This document shows positions 12,166 to 25,578 of a stretch of DNA of 64,000 nucleotides, piece after piece. The notes below the pieces were generated by a model. It did no database searches, was not told the DNA's origin, and saw nothing but the letters and a program-made list of their open reading frames with translations. How positions within the stretch are numbered: the first letter of the stretch is position 1; each line of letters opens with the position of its first letter. The translations under genes and the position numbers were made by a program. The stretch comes from Scortum barcoo (taxonomy: Eukaryota > Chordata > Actinopteri > Centrarchiformes > Terapontidae), in the NCBI GenBank assembly GCA_023238725.1, contig CM041531.1, forward strand, positions 26,186,643-26,250,642, written 5' to 3'.

Positions 12166-15100
12166 TCACACAGTCGTCTTCGGCAACCCATCTGATCCGA
12201 GTAGATGCTGAGCGAGGTCCTGTACCGCACAAGGGCCTGGTCCAACCTTGAGCACATAGCAAGACAACATCATGTCACTAACTTAAACCAAAGAAGCACT
12301 ATCCCATCAGTAAGGCAGAGGAACTACTGTATATCACAATACATGCCACAATTTTCAACCGAAGAGGTGCAACACAATGTTACACAAGAGCTGGTTAAAA
12401 AGGAAATGTGGACATGAATCTAAGCTTGTCTTGCAATCTGACAACTGATATATCACAACTCTATACTATATATTAGACAGATAAGACAGACAAAGATTGA
12501 TTATCAGTTGCTGTTTAACATAAAATGAGCTACTGAGTGATTACAGGTGAGTGTTTGTGTGTACCTTGGTACTGATGATGTAGCTTATTCCCTTAGGGAT
12601 GGGCTCTAAACCAATGGTCTGTTTCAGCTCTTCAGAAAGAGCAGCATGGTCAACGGGAAGACCCTTAATAAACCTGCAGAGAAGGAAGAAACATCCAATG
12701 ACTCTCTTTAAGCTGACTCAGAGCAAACACATGTTCATAAGCAAGAGTGTTTATTAATGGAGTTAATTTAATTTTGTATTTATGTATATAAATGACATTT
12801 TAGATAAATTAATTAGTTTGAACCAGGACTATGCACTAAAGTTGTCAACTCACTGTCCTCCGTTGGTTTCTGGGGGGAAGAAGTGTTGAACCACCTGAGC
12901 AAACTCAGGAACATGCTGCTGTAAGGTGAAGATCACAGCGTTGGGTCCTGCATCAAATGTGTAGGCCACCTATAGGGAAACAAAGAGAGTGTGACGGTCA
13001 AATGAAGAGGGAGAATTTCTGTTCCCCAGTTTGAAAACCACCCCAGAAGTTTCACATCATCATTACACCATCGCAGAAATTCAGCTGCAGGAACTAAGGC
13101 AAATGTATAACCAAAAAAACAACAACCCATATCTACACTTATAGTAGTAGTAATAGCAATAGTAAAAGTAAGAAGACTACAGTTATGCATGTTATATGAG
13201 TATATTATTATTAGACATTCACACTGCAAATCAAGCAAATCATCTGAATGACTTCTAAATTAAAAAAAAGTTTCTCTCATAAGTTACACAATCTGTTTAC
13301 TACAAATCATTTGTAAAATGATTTTCTACCCTTCAAAGCATCCATAATTCCATTATACTGTATTACATTTTACAAAAAAACAAAACTATGTTAATCCAAC
13401 AGTAAACATTTGAGTTGCTTTCTTTTATTGTCAGTTGTACTATTGTTGTATAATAATGCAGTAACAAGTATTATCCTAAAAAGTTATAAAATGAATCATC
13501 ATAACACCTGACTAAATCATTAAACCAAGAGAACTACTACATACATATTTTCCTGGTCTTTCTCAGAAGCAGAAGTGTGAAGTTGCTCACCCTTGTCTCC
13601 CCGTAGTGTCTGTTAAACCGATGCACCAAACTGATAACCTGTTGAGACACACTGTTGAGGTAGAAGATGGGAGGGTATGTGTCAAGGCAGGTGGCATGGA
13701 ACTGGTTACTGTCCTTCATGGTCAGTTCAGCAAATGCAGCAAAGTCCTTTCTGCGCACAGCCTCAGTCATCTCTACCATCCGGCTTGGGACGACAGACTC
13801 AGCCCTGTGCTACACACACAAACATTAAGGATTGACAATAGAGTAACAATAAGTTAGCTTTAAATGCAGTTTATATGAAGATAATTTCCACTTAAAACAG
13901 TACAGACAGTAATGTTATTACACTGACTAATTTATGGTTAGGGCTGAAGGATTGACATTGTTTAAGTACCTTTAAGAGACAGCTTGTTTGAACACTGGTT
14001 TGCATCCCAGAGGTGCTGCCTACTGGCTTCTTCTCAGCACTGGCCTGTGACAAAATTAATGAATTGTTCCTGATGTGACTTTTACTTTTTTTCCGTTAAA
14101 ATGTGCATTTTGTTTCAAGATGTTTATTAAACATGTTAGACAAAAAAAATTGTCTTTTGTTAAAGTAAGAAATTAAGTACGAGACTTTAACAGCACAGAA
14201 CAAATGTCCCAAGACATAACTGTCTAATAACTGTCTCTCGCTCTCTCAAATGCACACAAACGGACCTACCACTAATACAAGGATTCTGAGCTCAGGCCAG
14301 TGAGTCTCTGGCTCCACCTGCTGGGCTAGACTATCCTTGCCGTCGTCTTTCTGTCCCATGATCCACTGGACAAACCCTCCATACATACTCCGGCATGCGC
14401 TGCCTGAGCCTTGCCGAGCAATCCCAGACAACTCCCCTTCAACGCCATATACCTGGGCCAGAGTATAAACTGCAGCACAGGGACAAAAGAGGGAGCATGA
14501 GAAAATGGAGATGTGTCAAATATGAGACAGACATGTTGAAGAATGGGCAGACACAGACAACATAATATAGTTTGAACTTTATTATTCCATGCTGAGAAGC
14601 AGCTGTTGGATTTCTAATAAAATTTCAGTCACTGTAACGGAACTTACACACATAAACCCTCACCTAGACAAGCAAATCCAGCCGCTGAGGAGGCGAGGCC
14701 AGCAGCAGTGGGGAAGTTGTTAACAGAGCAGATGTGGACCTTGTGAGACAAACCAGTTGAATCCACGCCAGGCCCCCCGTCGTTACGTCTCTTTCTCGCT
14801 AATCGTCGAACTAAATACAGAACACAGTTAAATGACATGGTGGCCTGCAGTCTCTCGAACTTGGTCTTTTGTGTCCTCTTTGTGCTTTCTAAGAGCAAAA
14901 CTAAAACAGACAGGACTCACTCTCTCTCAAGCAGGACTGCAGTCGTGGATGGTTGATGTCCTCCTCTTTGCCATTGAGCCATATTCGATCCTCCTGAAAT
15001 GATCTGCTGGTCGCAACTGTAGTGGTTGTTTTCAGCTGAACAGAAGAAGGAAGAAGACATATCAAGCTTTAGCTACAGTGTCTTATCACAAATAGAATGG

Positions 15101-16046
15101 CAGATCTTTAGCCTCAAAATATTTTTACAGCCTATGGGACACCGTTTCTGTTACTCATCGTTGAGATGCAAGAGCAAGGTCAACATTTCCTACTGTTGTA
15201 AGCATGTATTTGTATTGTATTACATTTTCCCCATTTTTATAATAGCCACCATAGTACACAATTGTCAACAATATATTTTAATAACAGCTCAGTCAAGAGA
15301 TATTTTTGCCAGTTCACAATAAATGAAATACTCAATATCTAAAAACACAAACATGCTTTGACAAGCTTAACTGATTGCTTGGTTTTATTGTAAGGTATTC
15401 ATGCATTCACTTACTATTATATTTTATGCATCCACTTGTTTCTTCACTTTACTGTAAAGTACTTGAGCTACATGTATTGTATGAAAGGTGCTATATAAAT
15501 AAAAATGTAGAATAATTTTTATTATTATGAGTAGTGGTAGAAGTAGTAGCTTTATTGAGGGGTGCTTATATGTTATGCAGGACAGGAGCAACAACACTTT
15601 TGAAAAGCACACTAAGAGAGTTGAGTCTTTTCCTGCACACATATGATCCATAGTCAGAGTGCTGCGGATTTAAATACCTGGTCTTGATGCAATGTGACGC
15701 TCAAAGATGAGTTGATGGGTAGAATTAATTCTTCATTTCTCTTCCCCCCTGAAAAGTAAGTACAGTTTGACACACAGTGCATAACTTAAGAGTTACCAGA
15801 TTAATACAATCAGATGTTATGAATATGCTGGACACTAAATCCACCTTTTTAATGACCAGTATTCAGACGTACATGAAACACACATATTGTCGATTAAACA
15901 GGGTTTTGTTTAGTTTTTAGTCCAATGCTACAAACATAGCTGCTACACAGAGATAAGCAAAAGTCGAGGTGATACTTACAGTATTTAATGACAGCTATAT
16001 TCACAGGAGCGGTGCATGTAACTATGGTTGGCTTGTCCTCAGGCAT
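12166..16046 (-). CDS. mvd: Mevalonate diphosphate decarboxylase
   Basis: Catalyses ATP-dependent decarboxylation of mevalonate 5-diphosphate to isopentenyl diphosphate, in the sterol/isoprenoid pathway. Ten exons: 15980-16046, 15678-15748, 14921-15035, 14664-14810, 14270-14469, 13970-14044, 13591-13809, 12854-12969, 12565-12673, 12166-12246. They sum to 1200 nt (399 aa; human 400), with all phases consistent. Landmarks in order: TCTAPVNIAVIKYWGKR near the N-terminus, LPINSSLSVTLHQDQ, the GHMP phosphate-binding loop NNFPTAAGLASSAAG, GSGSACRSMYGGFVQW, LTMKDSNQFHATCLDTYPP, and YTFDAGPNAVIF carrying the catalytic aspartate. It ends LLGSDGLPKTTV. The start is set by MPEDKPTIVTCTAPVN, matching the family. 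No broken exon was found. Its neighbour cyba is also adjacent to MVD in human 16q24. Confidence 0.97.
15424..15560 (+). repeat. LINE/SINE-derived 3' tail in mvd intron 2
   Basis: The string TGAAAGGTGCTATATAAATA, followed by ATT/TTATTA repeats, is the common 3' end of many fish LINE/SINE copies. Only the tail is recognisable, between mvd exons 2 and 3. Confidence 0.45.
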
Positions 16047-16199
16047 AGCTGTATATGTAAAACGATGTTTCTTTATATAAAACTGTATCTAAATATCGTA
16101 AAACACACAGTATGAGGCTCTTCTCGTGTTCAGTAGGCACACTTCAGCTTGCTAACTCGGTTTAACCTCGCTGGTCAACATTACTATTTCGCCGACATC

Positions 16200-16362
16200 T
16201 CTCCTGATTGGCTGGTGTTGAACATGTGGCCAACTCCGTGACCAATCAGAGCCGAGCCGTGATGAGTAAGCAGCCGACCTGGCCAATCAGAGATCATCTG
16301 ACCACGGTCGTGTGAAAATGGGGCAATGACAGGACCCGCCCCTCATAGAGTTTGATTGGAGT
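16200..16362 (-). promoter_or_regulatory. mvd: mvd promoter with four CCAAT boxes
   Basis: CCAAT/ATTGG motifs occur at 16207-16211, 16242-16246, 16283-16287 and 16355-16359, all within 310 bp of the mvd ATG. The first three sit in good NF-Y contexts (CCAATCAG type). NF-Y with SREBP is the known control of sterol-pathway genes. I could not point to a clear sterol regulatory element here. Confidence 0.6.
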
Positions 16363-17979
16363 GGAGGTTTGTGTTGGGTTCATTTAAAACTATATGAAAT
16401 GTGTGTAAAACCCCCAGATATACAGACTACAAAATGTAATGATTGAGAAAAAAAAATGGGATGAGTGGTGGTAAAAACTTTCAGTATGATATGTGAGAAG
16501 GTGGTCCAGAGTTACTAGACTTCAGTACAATTTTGAGGTAATTTCACTCATATTTCCATTTTATGCTTATTACAAGTGTCGGGTAGTAGTACATGCAATT
16601 AAACTATTCCCTACATTTTACAGTGGCTTTCTGGTAGTTTTACTACATTCATATCTGCATGTGGTTGATGTACTCAAATTACATTTTGTGTGTGGATAAC
16701 TACTGAAACTACAAATAACTCTGCAACGAAACCAAATAAATTATTTTTTTTATGTCACCATTGCTTCTCTACTACGATCTACCCAGATGGGATTGTTTAG
16801 TTTAGGACAGTTGCAGGTTTCCAGGGACCTGATTGTCATCTCACCTGTGAAAAATATTTGGCCAGTTTTTAATGTTTTGAATCTGAATTTGTAAAACCAA
16901 ACTTGAATTTTATTTGGTTGTTAATGTTTGGCCTGTGAAGAAGTGGGCACTTTGTAATAAACTCAACTCAACTTTCAACGGTGGTGATAATGAAACTGTT
17001 AATGATGGTGATGCAGGAGCACAGACGTGCAGACCAATGATAAAGTTTATAATATACAAGTAACAAGGGTTTCACTAAATTGTAGCCCTGCTAACTTGAC
17101 ATGAGAGAGCATTTCTTATAGACAAAGAATTAAATCATATCTTTCTCTTTTACACTTTTTATTTTAAAAGTAGCTGGATACATTTGGGAATCTCTTGTTT
17201 CGGAAATCCTGAAATTTCAAATAGTTCATTCAGCAAAAAGAGTCAGAAACAGTTAGTCAGATTCTTCCGTGGTGGTAAGGATATTATGTCATGATGCTGC
17301 AAAGTTTTCTATGTATGCACTGAGCATAGTCACAAACCTCAAAATGGAAACCGTTTCAAAAAGGGTCGAACACTTATTCATATCATATAACCTCATTTTA
17401 GAAATTATAGAAAACAAACATTTGTATTTAAGGCGTTCTTTTTCACATTTTTATGTTAACCTCTAGGATACAGGTCAGAAAAAAAGAAAACACCCAAGTG
17501 CAGCATCCAAAGCTATTGGGATGCCAGCCCTGAATAAAAAACAATGTGTTATATTCACAGAACAATCTAGATAAAATGCAGCACTACATTTTGCATTTCA
17601 TCTAGCTTCTTGTGATTGAAGAACAGAAGTAAAAAAAAAAGAAAATAAAGAAAAATAGTAACTATTTAGAGGGACCAGAGGAGTCAAACAGCGCCATCAG
17701 CTGTCAGGGGTACAACACCAGCAGTGCACATCTGCAGTAACTTGATGGAAAAGAGATCACAGAAGAACGCCTCATCTGAGTGTGTATCTACCCCCCACCA
17801 CTTATGCCACAATGTGAACTCCACTGATGTTGTTCTTTCCTCTTGGTGTGTAGTTTCCAGAGACACACAGAAGCTAGTGTGGCATCCCAGGATTCGGCTA
17901 GCCAAAGACACTATCAGAGTCCCAGTAAAGTGTATCCTCTCCCAAAACCTTGGTCTTTTTTCAGGGCTCCACTTTAAAG
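16363..17979. other. mvd-pdcd5 intergenic plus pdcd5 3' UTR
   Basis: AT-rich, with no exon-like block seen on either strand. The right part next to 17980 should be the pdcd5 3' UTR, but I could not fix its poly(A) site. Small ORFs at 16493 and 17269 look random. Confidence 0.5.
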
Positions 17980-20301
17980 TTAGTAATTATCCTCATCATC
18001 TGAGTCCATCACCCTCCGCCTGTTGAACTGACAAGTACAGAGCACAAACGATGTTAAGACAGACAAGTGACTGACAATGAATCAAGCATAGGCGATAACT
18101 CAGGAACTTACTGTGACAGTTGTCTTCTTATCTGTTTGCTGACTGACTTTTTCTAGAATCTCGATCAAGCCTGACTCTGAAATCTGAGAAAAGAGGAAGT
18201 CCATTCACTTACTGCCAGCATGAAAAAGAACATTTACATAATATCATTAATTTACAAGCATGGGAGGTAATTTTCTTACCTTTCCTCCTAGCTTTCCAAA
18301 ACGAGCCATCTGAATGAGATAGTTTTCGACTGCGTTGGCCTTCTCTGGCTTCACCAAAGCAAGATTACTCACTGAGAAAAAAAAAGAGGAGAGGAGCCTT
18401 ATATTTCTTAATAAACCCTCTATGACACTTTCATTTGAGTGAACATAAACCAGTCTGAAGATGTGTTACACATATTGTTATTCTAATTTCATACATATTT
18501 CATGATGCTGTTGTTATTTCACGCTTAATAAACACATAATTTATAGACATCTTCTGGTTCTACCAGAAGAACTGTTACCTTCCAAAGGGATCCCTCTCCA
18601 CAGTAATATATAATAAATCTGCGAGCACACTTACATCTGGCACGGGCAGACTGGTCAAGAACTTGAGCCAGTATGGAGTTCCTCATGTCTGTTTCTCTGT
18701 GAATAAAACGTATCAGTGTTACTAAATCAGTATTAGCTACTACAGTTTGGATCTGGGACTGAGAGCAGAACTGTGACTGTTATAGTAATCCTCAGATGTT
18801 ATGAATATTAGCTATATTTTTTAGAGTTCATAACTTTGTTTTCAAATGTACTGTGACATTATCATCTCTCAATGGATGGCAGATAATTCAGTGAACAGAT
18901 GTTCTATAAATGAAAGTCTTTTTATCCAAGTACAAAGAAATCGCACAGTATATAAGTAATATGTATTCACAACATGCATGCTTTTAAATCAGTGAACCCC
19001 TCTTACCTTTGCTTGGCCTCCTCTGCTTGTTGATTATTTGAAGAATCCTGAAAGAATATGGGAAACAGCACCATCACACACAGCTTTTATTTTTACCTTC
19101 TACTACCTGTTGGATTTATATCCTGATGAGGGAAAGTTTAATATTAGCCAGTATAACCTCAACTCTAGAAATGGTCTCACAAAGTAGCCTAATATCTGTT
19201 CCCATGCTTTTCTCGATTATCTTACGAAACCCAAGTTTTGTTATCCAAAGTTTCAATCACATGATTCAGACATGAACGTCAAGTCTAACATGTAATAAAA
19301 ACATTTATGTATACAGTATGCTTGTTTTTCACAGGTCACAAGTTACATTTTAAGTTGGTGAAAATATCTTCTTTGGTTCAAGAACTGAAAGCTGAGGAAA
19401 GGAGGAGCCCTGAGAAATAAAGCATGACTAAGACTGTAATATTGAGGTGACTTTACAAAACCCTATTACAATATATCAGTTTTGTTAACATGTCCGTATG
19501 AAAGTAAAGACATTTTTGTTAAGGATCCCTTACATTTAGTCATGAAGAAGTAACAGATACATTGATATGTACAAAGACATGTACATAAATTGGACAAATA
19601 TACTTGTCAGCACTCTGGAGGAAATGAAATCTGACAGCACTGTCTGAAATCTGCTTCAAGAAGGCCAGATTTAACACATTTGATTTATTAAGAATAGGCC
19701 ACTATATTGTGTTGGATTTTATAGCATAAACCATTATTAACAATGTTCCATAACAAAGTAATCACACTTTACCATTTGTTAATTTCTCAGTAACATGTGC
19801 ACCTACTAAAGAAAAGAGACTTTTAACTTGGTAACAGATAACGTAAGAAAATACTGAAGACTAACTATGATCAGCAGTCGAATCTACTTGTGAATTTGTC
19901 CAGAAAACGAGGTTTTCTTCCTTCCTGTCTTTCTTTGTTTTTATCTCTCATGGCTGGTTTTGCTGAGCAGACAGTGGCGGTGTCAGAGGGGTTTGCGCTG
20001 TGTGGCCGACACAAAGCCAGCCGTGCTGATGGGGTGATGTTGGCGTTTACTGTGATTTCTCTGAGTCCATTAAAGTTGGTTCACAGTGGGCACACCTCTC
20101 GGCGGTGGGCTATGAATATCTCCTGAGTGACAGAAACATCAGTGGAGCTGTGGTGGCTGTTTTAGCCGCGCTAGCTAGCAGCGCCTCCTTATAAGGCTGC
20201 GCAGACACGCTCCCCGGCTCCTGCCTCACTCTTACCCCGTGCTTCGCCTGAAGTTCAGCCATCCTCTGCCGCCTAATGGCCTCCAGTTCGTCGTCTGCCA
20301 T
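17980..20301 (-). CDS. pdcd5: Programmed cell death protein 5
   Basis: PDCD5 is a small conserved helical DNA/protein-binding factor (archaeal DUF122/TFAR19 family) that promotes apoptosis and interacts with TIP60 and the CCT chaperonin. Exons: 20236-20301, 19007-19047, 18635-18696, 18280-18371, 18112-18183, 17980-18027; 381 nt gives 126 aa (human 125) with phases agreeing. It begins MADDELEAIRRQRMAELQAK. The core includes ETDMRNSILAQVLDQSARAR, LSNLALVKPEKANAVENYL and MARFGKLGGK. The last exon gives FNRRRVMDSDDEDNY, the acidic family C-terminus. The residue before FNRR is Thr (ACA at the exon 5 end) where human has Lys. Exon 2 is short (41 nt) and encodes a divergent linker. A GC-rich region covers exon 1 and its upstream sequence. 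Confidence 0.96.
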
Positions 20302-20500
20302 GGTCTCCGAAAATAACGTGGACCAAGAAGGCTGAAAAAGGGGGGATGAAGTACCGCAACGCAACACACACACACTGCACTCACTCCAGAGGCAAGGCCC
20401 TACGAGCGCAGGGGAGCTAATCAACACCGAGCAGAGCAGAGCAGAGCGAGCCGACAGTCAGGGGAGAGCAGCCGAGCCCCGAGCGAGCGAGGCCTGAGAG
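20302..20500 (-). promoter_or_regulatory. pdcd5: pdcd5 promoter/5' UTR, GC-rich
   Basis: CpG-containing, GC-rich stretch directly upstream of the pdcd5 ATG, with tandem GAGCA units at about 20430-20450. No TATA box is apparent. It fits a housekeeping CpG promoter in an otherwise AT-rich surrounding. Confidence 0.45.
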
Positions 20501-21316
20501 GATGAACAGAAAAGGTGTGTAAGATGAATAATATTTAATCATATCTATTCATGTAATGAGTTTCCGAGAAAATAAATTAACATAGTGTAAAAAACAATCG
20601 TATGTCCTGTGATTCTGATACCGAAACATTTGTTCTTTTAATTATAGGAGATCTTTTTGTGTGAATCGTTTCAAAATTGGATATCTTCAACCAATAACAT
20701 TAAATTTGGAGCTGTAATGGAGGATTAAAAAAATGGAAATGATCTATAATAGCCTGATTTGTAGATTTATTGCCACTGTCCTTGAACTTGAGCAGAAACC
20801 ACTGAAAAATATAAAAAAAACACACAAGTCTTGGACGTTTACAAAAAACACACACACATTGATTTCTGACTCTTTTATTTATTCTGTTTTCCCCCTTATT
20901 TCTTATAAGATTCCTCATACTATTTTCCGATTTATTTAATATTTTGACCAATAACAAGAGCTGTCGATCACTTCTGTGGGGTCGTCTTTTTGAGAGCACA
21001 TGTAATTGAATTAAATGTTTTTTTTGCCAGTTTCATTGAGTGTAAAATGTAAAAAGAGTGCCGATGTTTTGGAAAAAAAGATTAGCAAAAGGAGTCATGT
21101 GCATGTTTAAAACATTTGACAATAAACACATAATTGAATTGGTTAATGTTTAATTGCAGAAGTTAGATTGATTACAGCATCATTATTCCAAGGGAGGAAT
21201 CATTCAAATGGAGCTCTGTGCCCTGATGGATGTTCTCAGTGGAGCTTCCTCTGCCTGTGAGGTGTTGGACTGCTGATAGATGGAGGTAGCTTCAGCAGGT
21301 TTGTCACTGTTGATCT
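20501..21316. other. pdcd5-urah intergenic region and urah 3' UTR
   Basis: AT-rich. No exon or RNA gene was seen. The part nearest 21316 is presumably urah 3' UTR. Overlapping ORFs at 20700-20999 lie on both strands and show no family features. Confidence 0.5.
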
Positions 21317-22869
21317 CTAGCTCCCTCTGTACGTACTATAAGAGAAACGGGTCAGGAGCAGAGGGACGTGGTACTTTTGGCCGGGGTCGTTTATAGTGAA
21401 GGTAATCTGCAGCAAAAGAACAAGCATTAAAGAGATCAACAGTGAGCATCATTTGCACATGATAGGTTATATGAGGATAAAAAAAAAATACTGATCTAGT
21501 TACAAAAGTATGGTAACACCAAAAGTAAAAGATCTGAGGATGTTCAGATTCCAACATCACATTTTCAGCCATTGCTCACCTCAACATACGGATAAAAGCT
21601 GGTCTCTCCCATACTCTTCCAGTACTGAGCAGTCTCAAAATGCATTTTGTACACGCCAGATGTAAACATTTGTTTTGTGATGAGTCCTGGGCAACGTCCG
21701 TCATCATTAGTGGTTCTGTTGAGACAAAATATGAAGACCAATGAGAAAAGATACATTATCTGATATTTTCCTGTGATCATACTTTGGGACTATGTGGACT
21801 ATGTGGACGTGTGGTATTTTGCAGCTATGGCTGTTGTTGTCAGATTTTTACCCAGTGGTTATCAAAGTCCAGGCATTAGTGGAGGGGTCTTGTCGATAGA
21901 GAGTGAGGGCCATGTTGGAGCCGGGGACGCCTATTGCAGTGTTTAGCACATGGGTGGTCAGAGGACTCGGTGAGCCTGCCATTGCTGTGATCTACAAAAC
22001 AAGCAAGTAAGATTTTAAATGGGTCAGCTTAAATCTGAAATTAGACTACTATAATTAAAAATTCCCCATAAACTTCTTTGAAGGCCTAGTTTTCTTAAAC
22101 CAACATGGAGGTCATATGTTCTTTTAATGATCTCTCGGCAAGAAAAACACCCCACCCTAGATTTCAATAAAACAGCTGTATAAAAGTTTTCAGATAATCA
22201 AAAAACGCTCAAATTTGGCATTCTGGAGTATTTAGATAGATATAGGAATTTTAATATTGTGCTTTCTGCCTCCTTTATTGGGAATAAAAAGCTAGACATT
22301 TAAAGACAGAATCTTTAAATATGAAAATAATGCACTAAAACAATATGTCAGAAAATTGAATAATTAAAAAAAGTTCAGTTATGCAAGTTATAATTAGCAT
22401 GTATAAATCCTTAGTTTAATCAAATAACAAATGTAATTACCTCTAATAGCTACAATACAAGGTACTTGTTTTTACTAATAACTTCTGGCTGTAAAATAGG
22501 GGTAAATAGAAAGCCTGGATATAGTTAATGTTACATTTATCTTTCCACATTTGAAGATATTAAATTAGATCATTTGTCATTTATTGACTGCTCCTGTTGT
22601 AGCCTTTGTCATGTCACAAAGTTACACAAACTAACCGCATAGCCGCAGACTTCATGTTGTTGCTATAGAATTATATAAGAATAGAATAATACGTTTTGTA
22701 AAATTGATCTAAAAAATATATAAGTTTTGCTGTACAATACAACATCTTGATTATATAATGCTAAATCCCTGAATCTTATATTCTGTTATATATTCCAAAG
22801 AAGTTTTGCGCTTACCTTGTTTTCAGGCAAAATATGACCCTTGAGCTGCTGCAGCCTGTACGCACTCAT
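21317..22869 (-). CDS. urah: 5-hydroxyisourate hydrolase (transthyretin-like, HIUase)
   Basis: Hydrolyses 5-hydroxyisourate, the uricase product, to OHCU in the uric acid to allantoin pathway, usually in peroxisomes. Four exons: 22816-22869, 21852-21991, 21580-21715, 21317-21406; 420 nt gives 139 aa, like zebrafish. It begins MSAYRLQQLKGHILPENK. The RLxxxxxHI at residues 5-13 resembles the peroxisomal PTS2 signal. Exon 2 has LTTHVLNTAIGVPG with the family active-site His. Exon 3 has the DDGRCPGLIT block with the catalytic Arg, and GVYKMHFETAQYW. Exon 4 has KYHVPLLLTRFSYSTYRGS. That YRGS end separates HIUase from transthyretin, and there is no secretion signal. It appears intact, unlike the human pseudogene. 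All splice phases agree. Confidence 0.95.
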
Positions 22870-25578
22870 GCGCACTGATGTATAAAATCCCAACTGGGTC
22901 AACAGTTTTAACCCAAAAAAAACTGAATTTTATGGTTTATTTAACAGCATCAGACTTTTTGTCACATTGTTGTCATGCAGCTCTGCACACTGTCCTACTG
23001 TTCAGCACACTTATGCTTATCTTTTTGTCAACAGAAGACTGGTTGTGCAAGAGGTCGCTCTGCTTTTGAACTGCTTCTGCCCTAATGTGAACTTAGTGTG
23101 GACATGGACGATCAAAGTAGAGGAGGAGCACAATTAACGGATTAAAAGGAACAAAACCTTTTTTATTTCATGACCCTAGTATGTATGACTGCTGGATTAA
23201 TGAACCTTAAATGCACAACTTCCTGCTTGAATTCCACAAGTGAATCCACTGACACACGCGCTTTGATACTTCCTCCCAACCAACCCCCCTCGGTCTCTCA
23301 TTTTAATGAAATTCAAACCCAAGTGTACAGTGTCATATTTGATGGATCTTTTGGAGCTAAATGTTAACAACACAGAGCTCTGTAAATAATTTATACATGG
23401 TTACTGTTACACCATACAGCCTAATACTCCTGCAGTCTATTTATTCTGCACTTTGCCTTGGTGCATTTGGTGTCTTGTGTGAAACACTTTGAATTGTCTT
23501 GTTGCTGAAATGAGCCTTCCAAATAATCTTAGCTTACAGGGCTTCTACTTTGAAAGCACTGCTGTTATTTCCTGTAATTCTAATGTACCAAGCAGGTGTT
23601 CAAATTATCTAGCAGTGATGTTTAAATTGTTGTTCTCTTGTTTATTAATTAGTGTCACTGTAACTGATATGTAAGAGTAAGTAAGTGTAAAATTAGGCCG
23701 TGATGCATAGGAATTACCTCATGCTAACATGAGTCTGTAGTAGTATTTAATTAACTATAAGACCATTCTGTGGTGAATATTTTAAACACTCATGTTGGGA
23801 CAGTCTGTGATGAAAAAATACATTAATCTCAATCATGTACATTCATTATTTAAAACTATTTGATGTGATATGACACAGTTTCCGTTTTCATAAAATATTT
23901 CCCCAGTGATTGAATTATCTGAAAACTTATGTTCCATTTTCTCTTTAATTCAATATTAACCAATAACCAAAACATCTTTAATTCAGCACAAAATCCTAAT
24001 GCGTGTTGTGGTATTATGGGTAACATAAAAACAACTGATAGTTGCAGGAACATTGTTTTTTATTCTTGTGTGAAGCGTGGCTGATTTTGTTTCGGTGTGG
24101 TGAGTCAGCAGAGTACTATGTGCTGCCGAGGGGAGTAACGTATTGTGAGGACTGTTCTAACATCTGGATGGAAACTGCTGCAGTCTGAGTGTGGGCAGTG
24201 TTGGCGGTATCCCCCTTAACCAGGCACACAGCAACCGTCAAAACAACACACACAGTGTGGATGGTAATGTGCAAAATTTTGCTTGACCTTTGGTCTGTTT
24301 CTGTTTCACTCTTTTCCTCTGTGTCGAGCATGCACATTCAGAATAAAAACACACTCCCATGTGGTGTATTTATACTCAATATGAAAATACTTTTACTACT
24401 GTGACAATGAGTATTTCCACTTGGCTTATCTTAAGAATGCAACCAAAAACATGTAACACCATAGGAATTATAATAACATCATTGTTTTCTTTAAAAAAAC
24501 ACATGAGAAGTCCTAAAGCAAGATTAAAGTCAGACAGTTCAACAATTACAGTAAAGTTTACAATAATACACAATATTACACACTGACCTCAACCTTTGCA
24601 CATCTCAAAGTGCCAAATACATGGTGGAAGAGAGCAGTAACATTCCTCTAATACAGTTAAAGTAGAGAAAACTATTTCTGAAAGTGTGTGATATACCAGG
24701 GTCATTTGTATAACATTTCTCTCAGAGGGTCACGCTCACAGAAGTGGCATAGAGATTCATACAAGCAGACAACAACCAGTTTCATCCTGAATGATCAATG
24801 TGGTTATTCATTCTGTCAAGGACTACATGATTTACTCTGAGTAGCTAAATTCTTATATCGTAGAAGTATACAATAAAGGGAAAGAGTGTCTTATTATAGC
24901 CTTATTCTGAACATGATAACAATAGAGAGAAGAGTAAAAACTTTAATTTTCCCTTAATGTTGTATCCCCTTGCTGTTTCTCTTCTGGGGGAAAATGAAAC
25001 ATCGTAGCACCTTTGGCAAAACTACACATCAATTATTCCTGTATGTACAGTCTGATGCCGGCATATGCTGCCTGTTTCAGAAGAAGGCTTTTAATTTGAA
25101 CAAGATAAACTGGTAAGCTGCTTATATTTTTTTAGTTTTAATCAGAGAACTCTATTGTCTCATTTGGATTAATGCTGCAATATTTGGATTAATACTGGAA
25201 TACTGGTATTCGTGCGATCCCGCTGCTTAGGCAGGATTATAAAAAGTCTAATTCACCATCGTGCTTCCAGGTGTCACTTATAATTACTCTCTGGATCCCT
25301 CTCACTCTCTCAGTATGACAAATTCTTCTCAGTGTCACATGCACATACTTAGTTTGTAGGAATCACCTGTGTCAGTGTTTTTTCTTTGACAGGAATTGTT
25401 TGATGTTCACGGAAACCACGCGCCTGTGATACAATTAAATGTACTGTGTTATCTGATATGTACACCCAGCTGGAGGGGAGTTGAGCCTCTGATATGAATG
25501 TCGGCTTGGTGATTGTTGTTCTCTTCCGCCATGTTTGGCACTTAATCCACGTCGTCTGCGTCTTCTCATTTTCCTCCC
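22870..25578. other. Region between urah and the hnRNP-like gene, including the latter's 3' UTR
   Basis: AT-rich, with no further exon seen on either strand. TTTATT (minus AATAAA) occurs at about 24058 and 23162, so the hnRNP-like gene's 3' UTR could run 1.5-2.4 kb. ORFs at 24116-24586 are short, overlap on both strands and look random. Confidence 0.45.
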
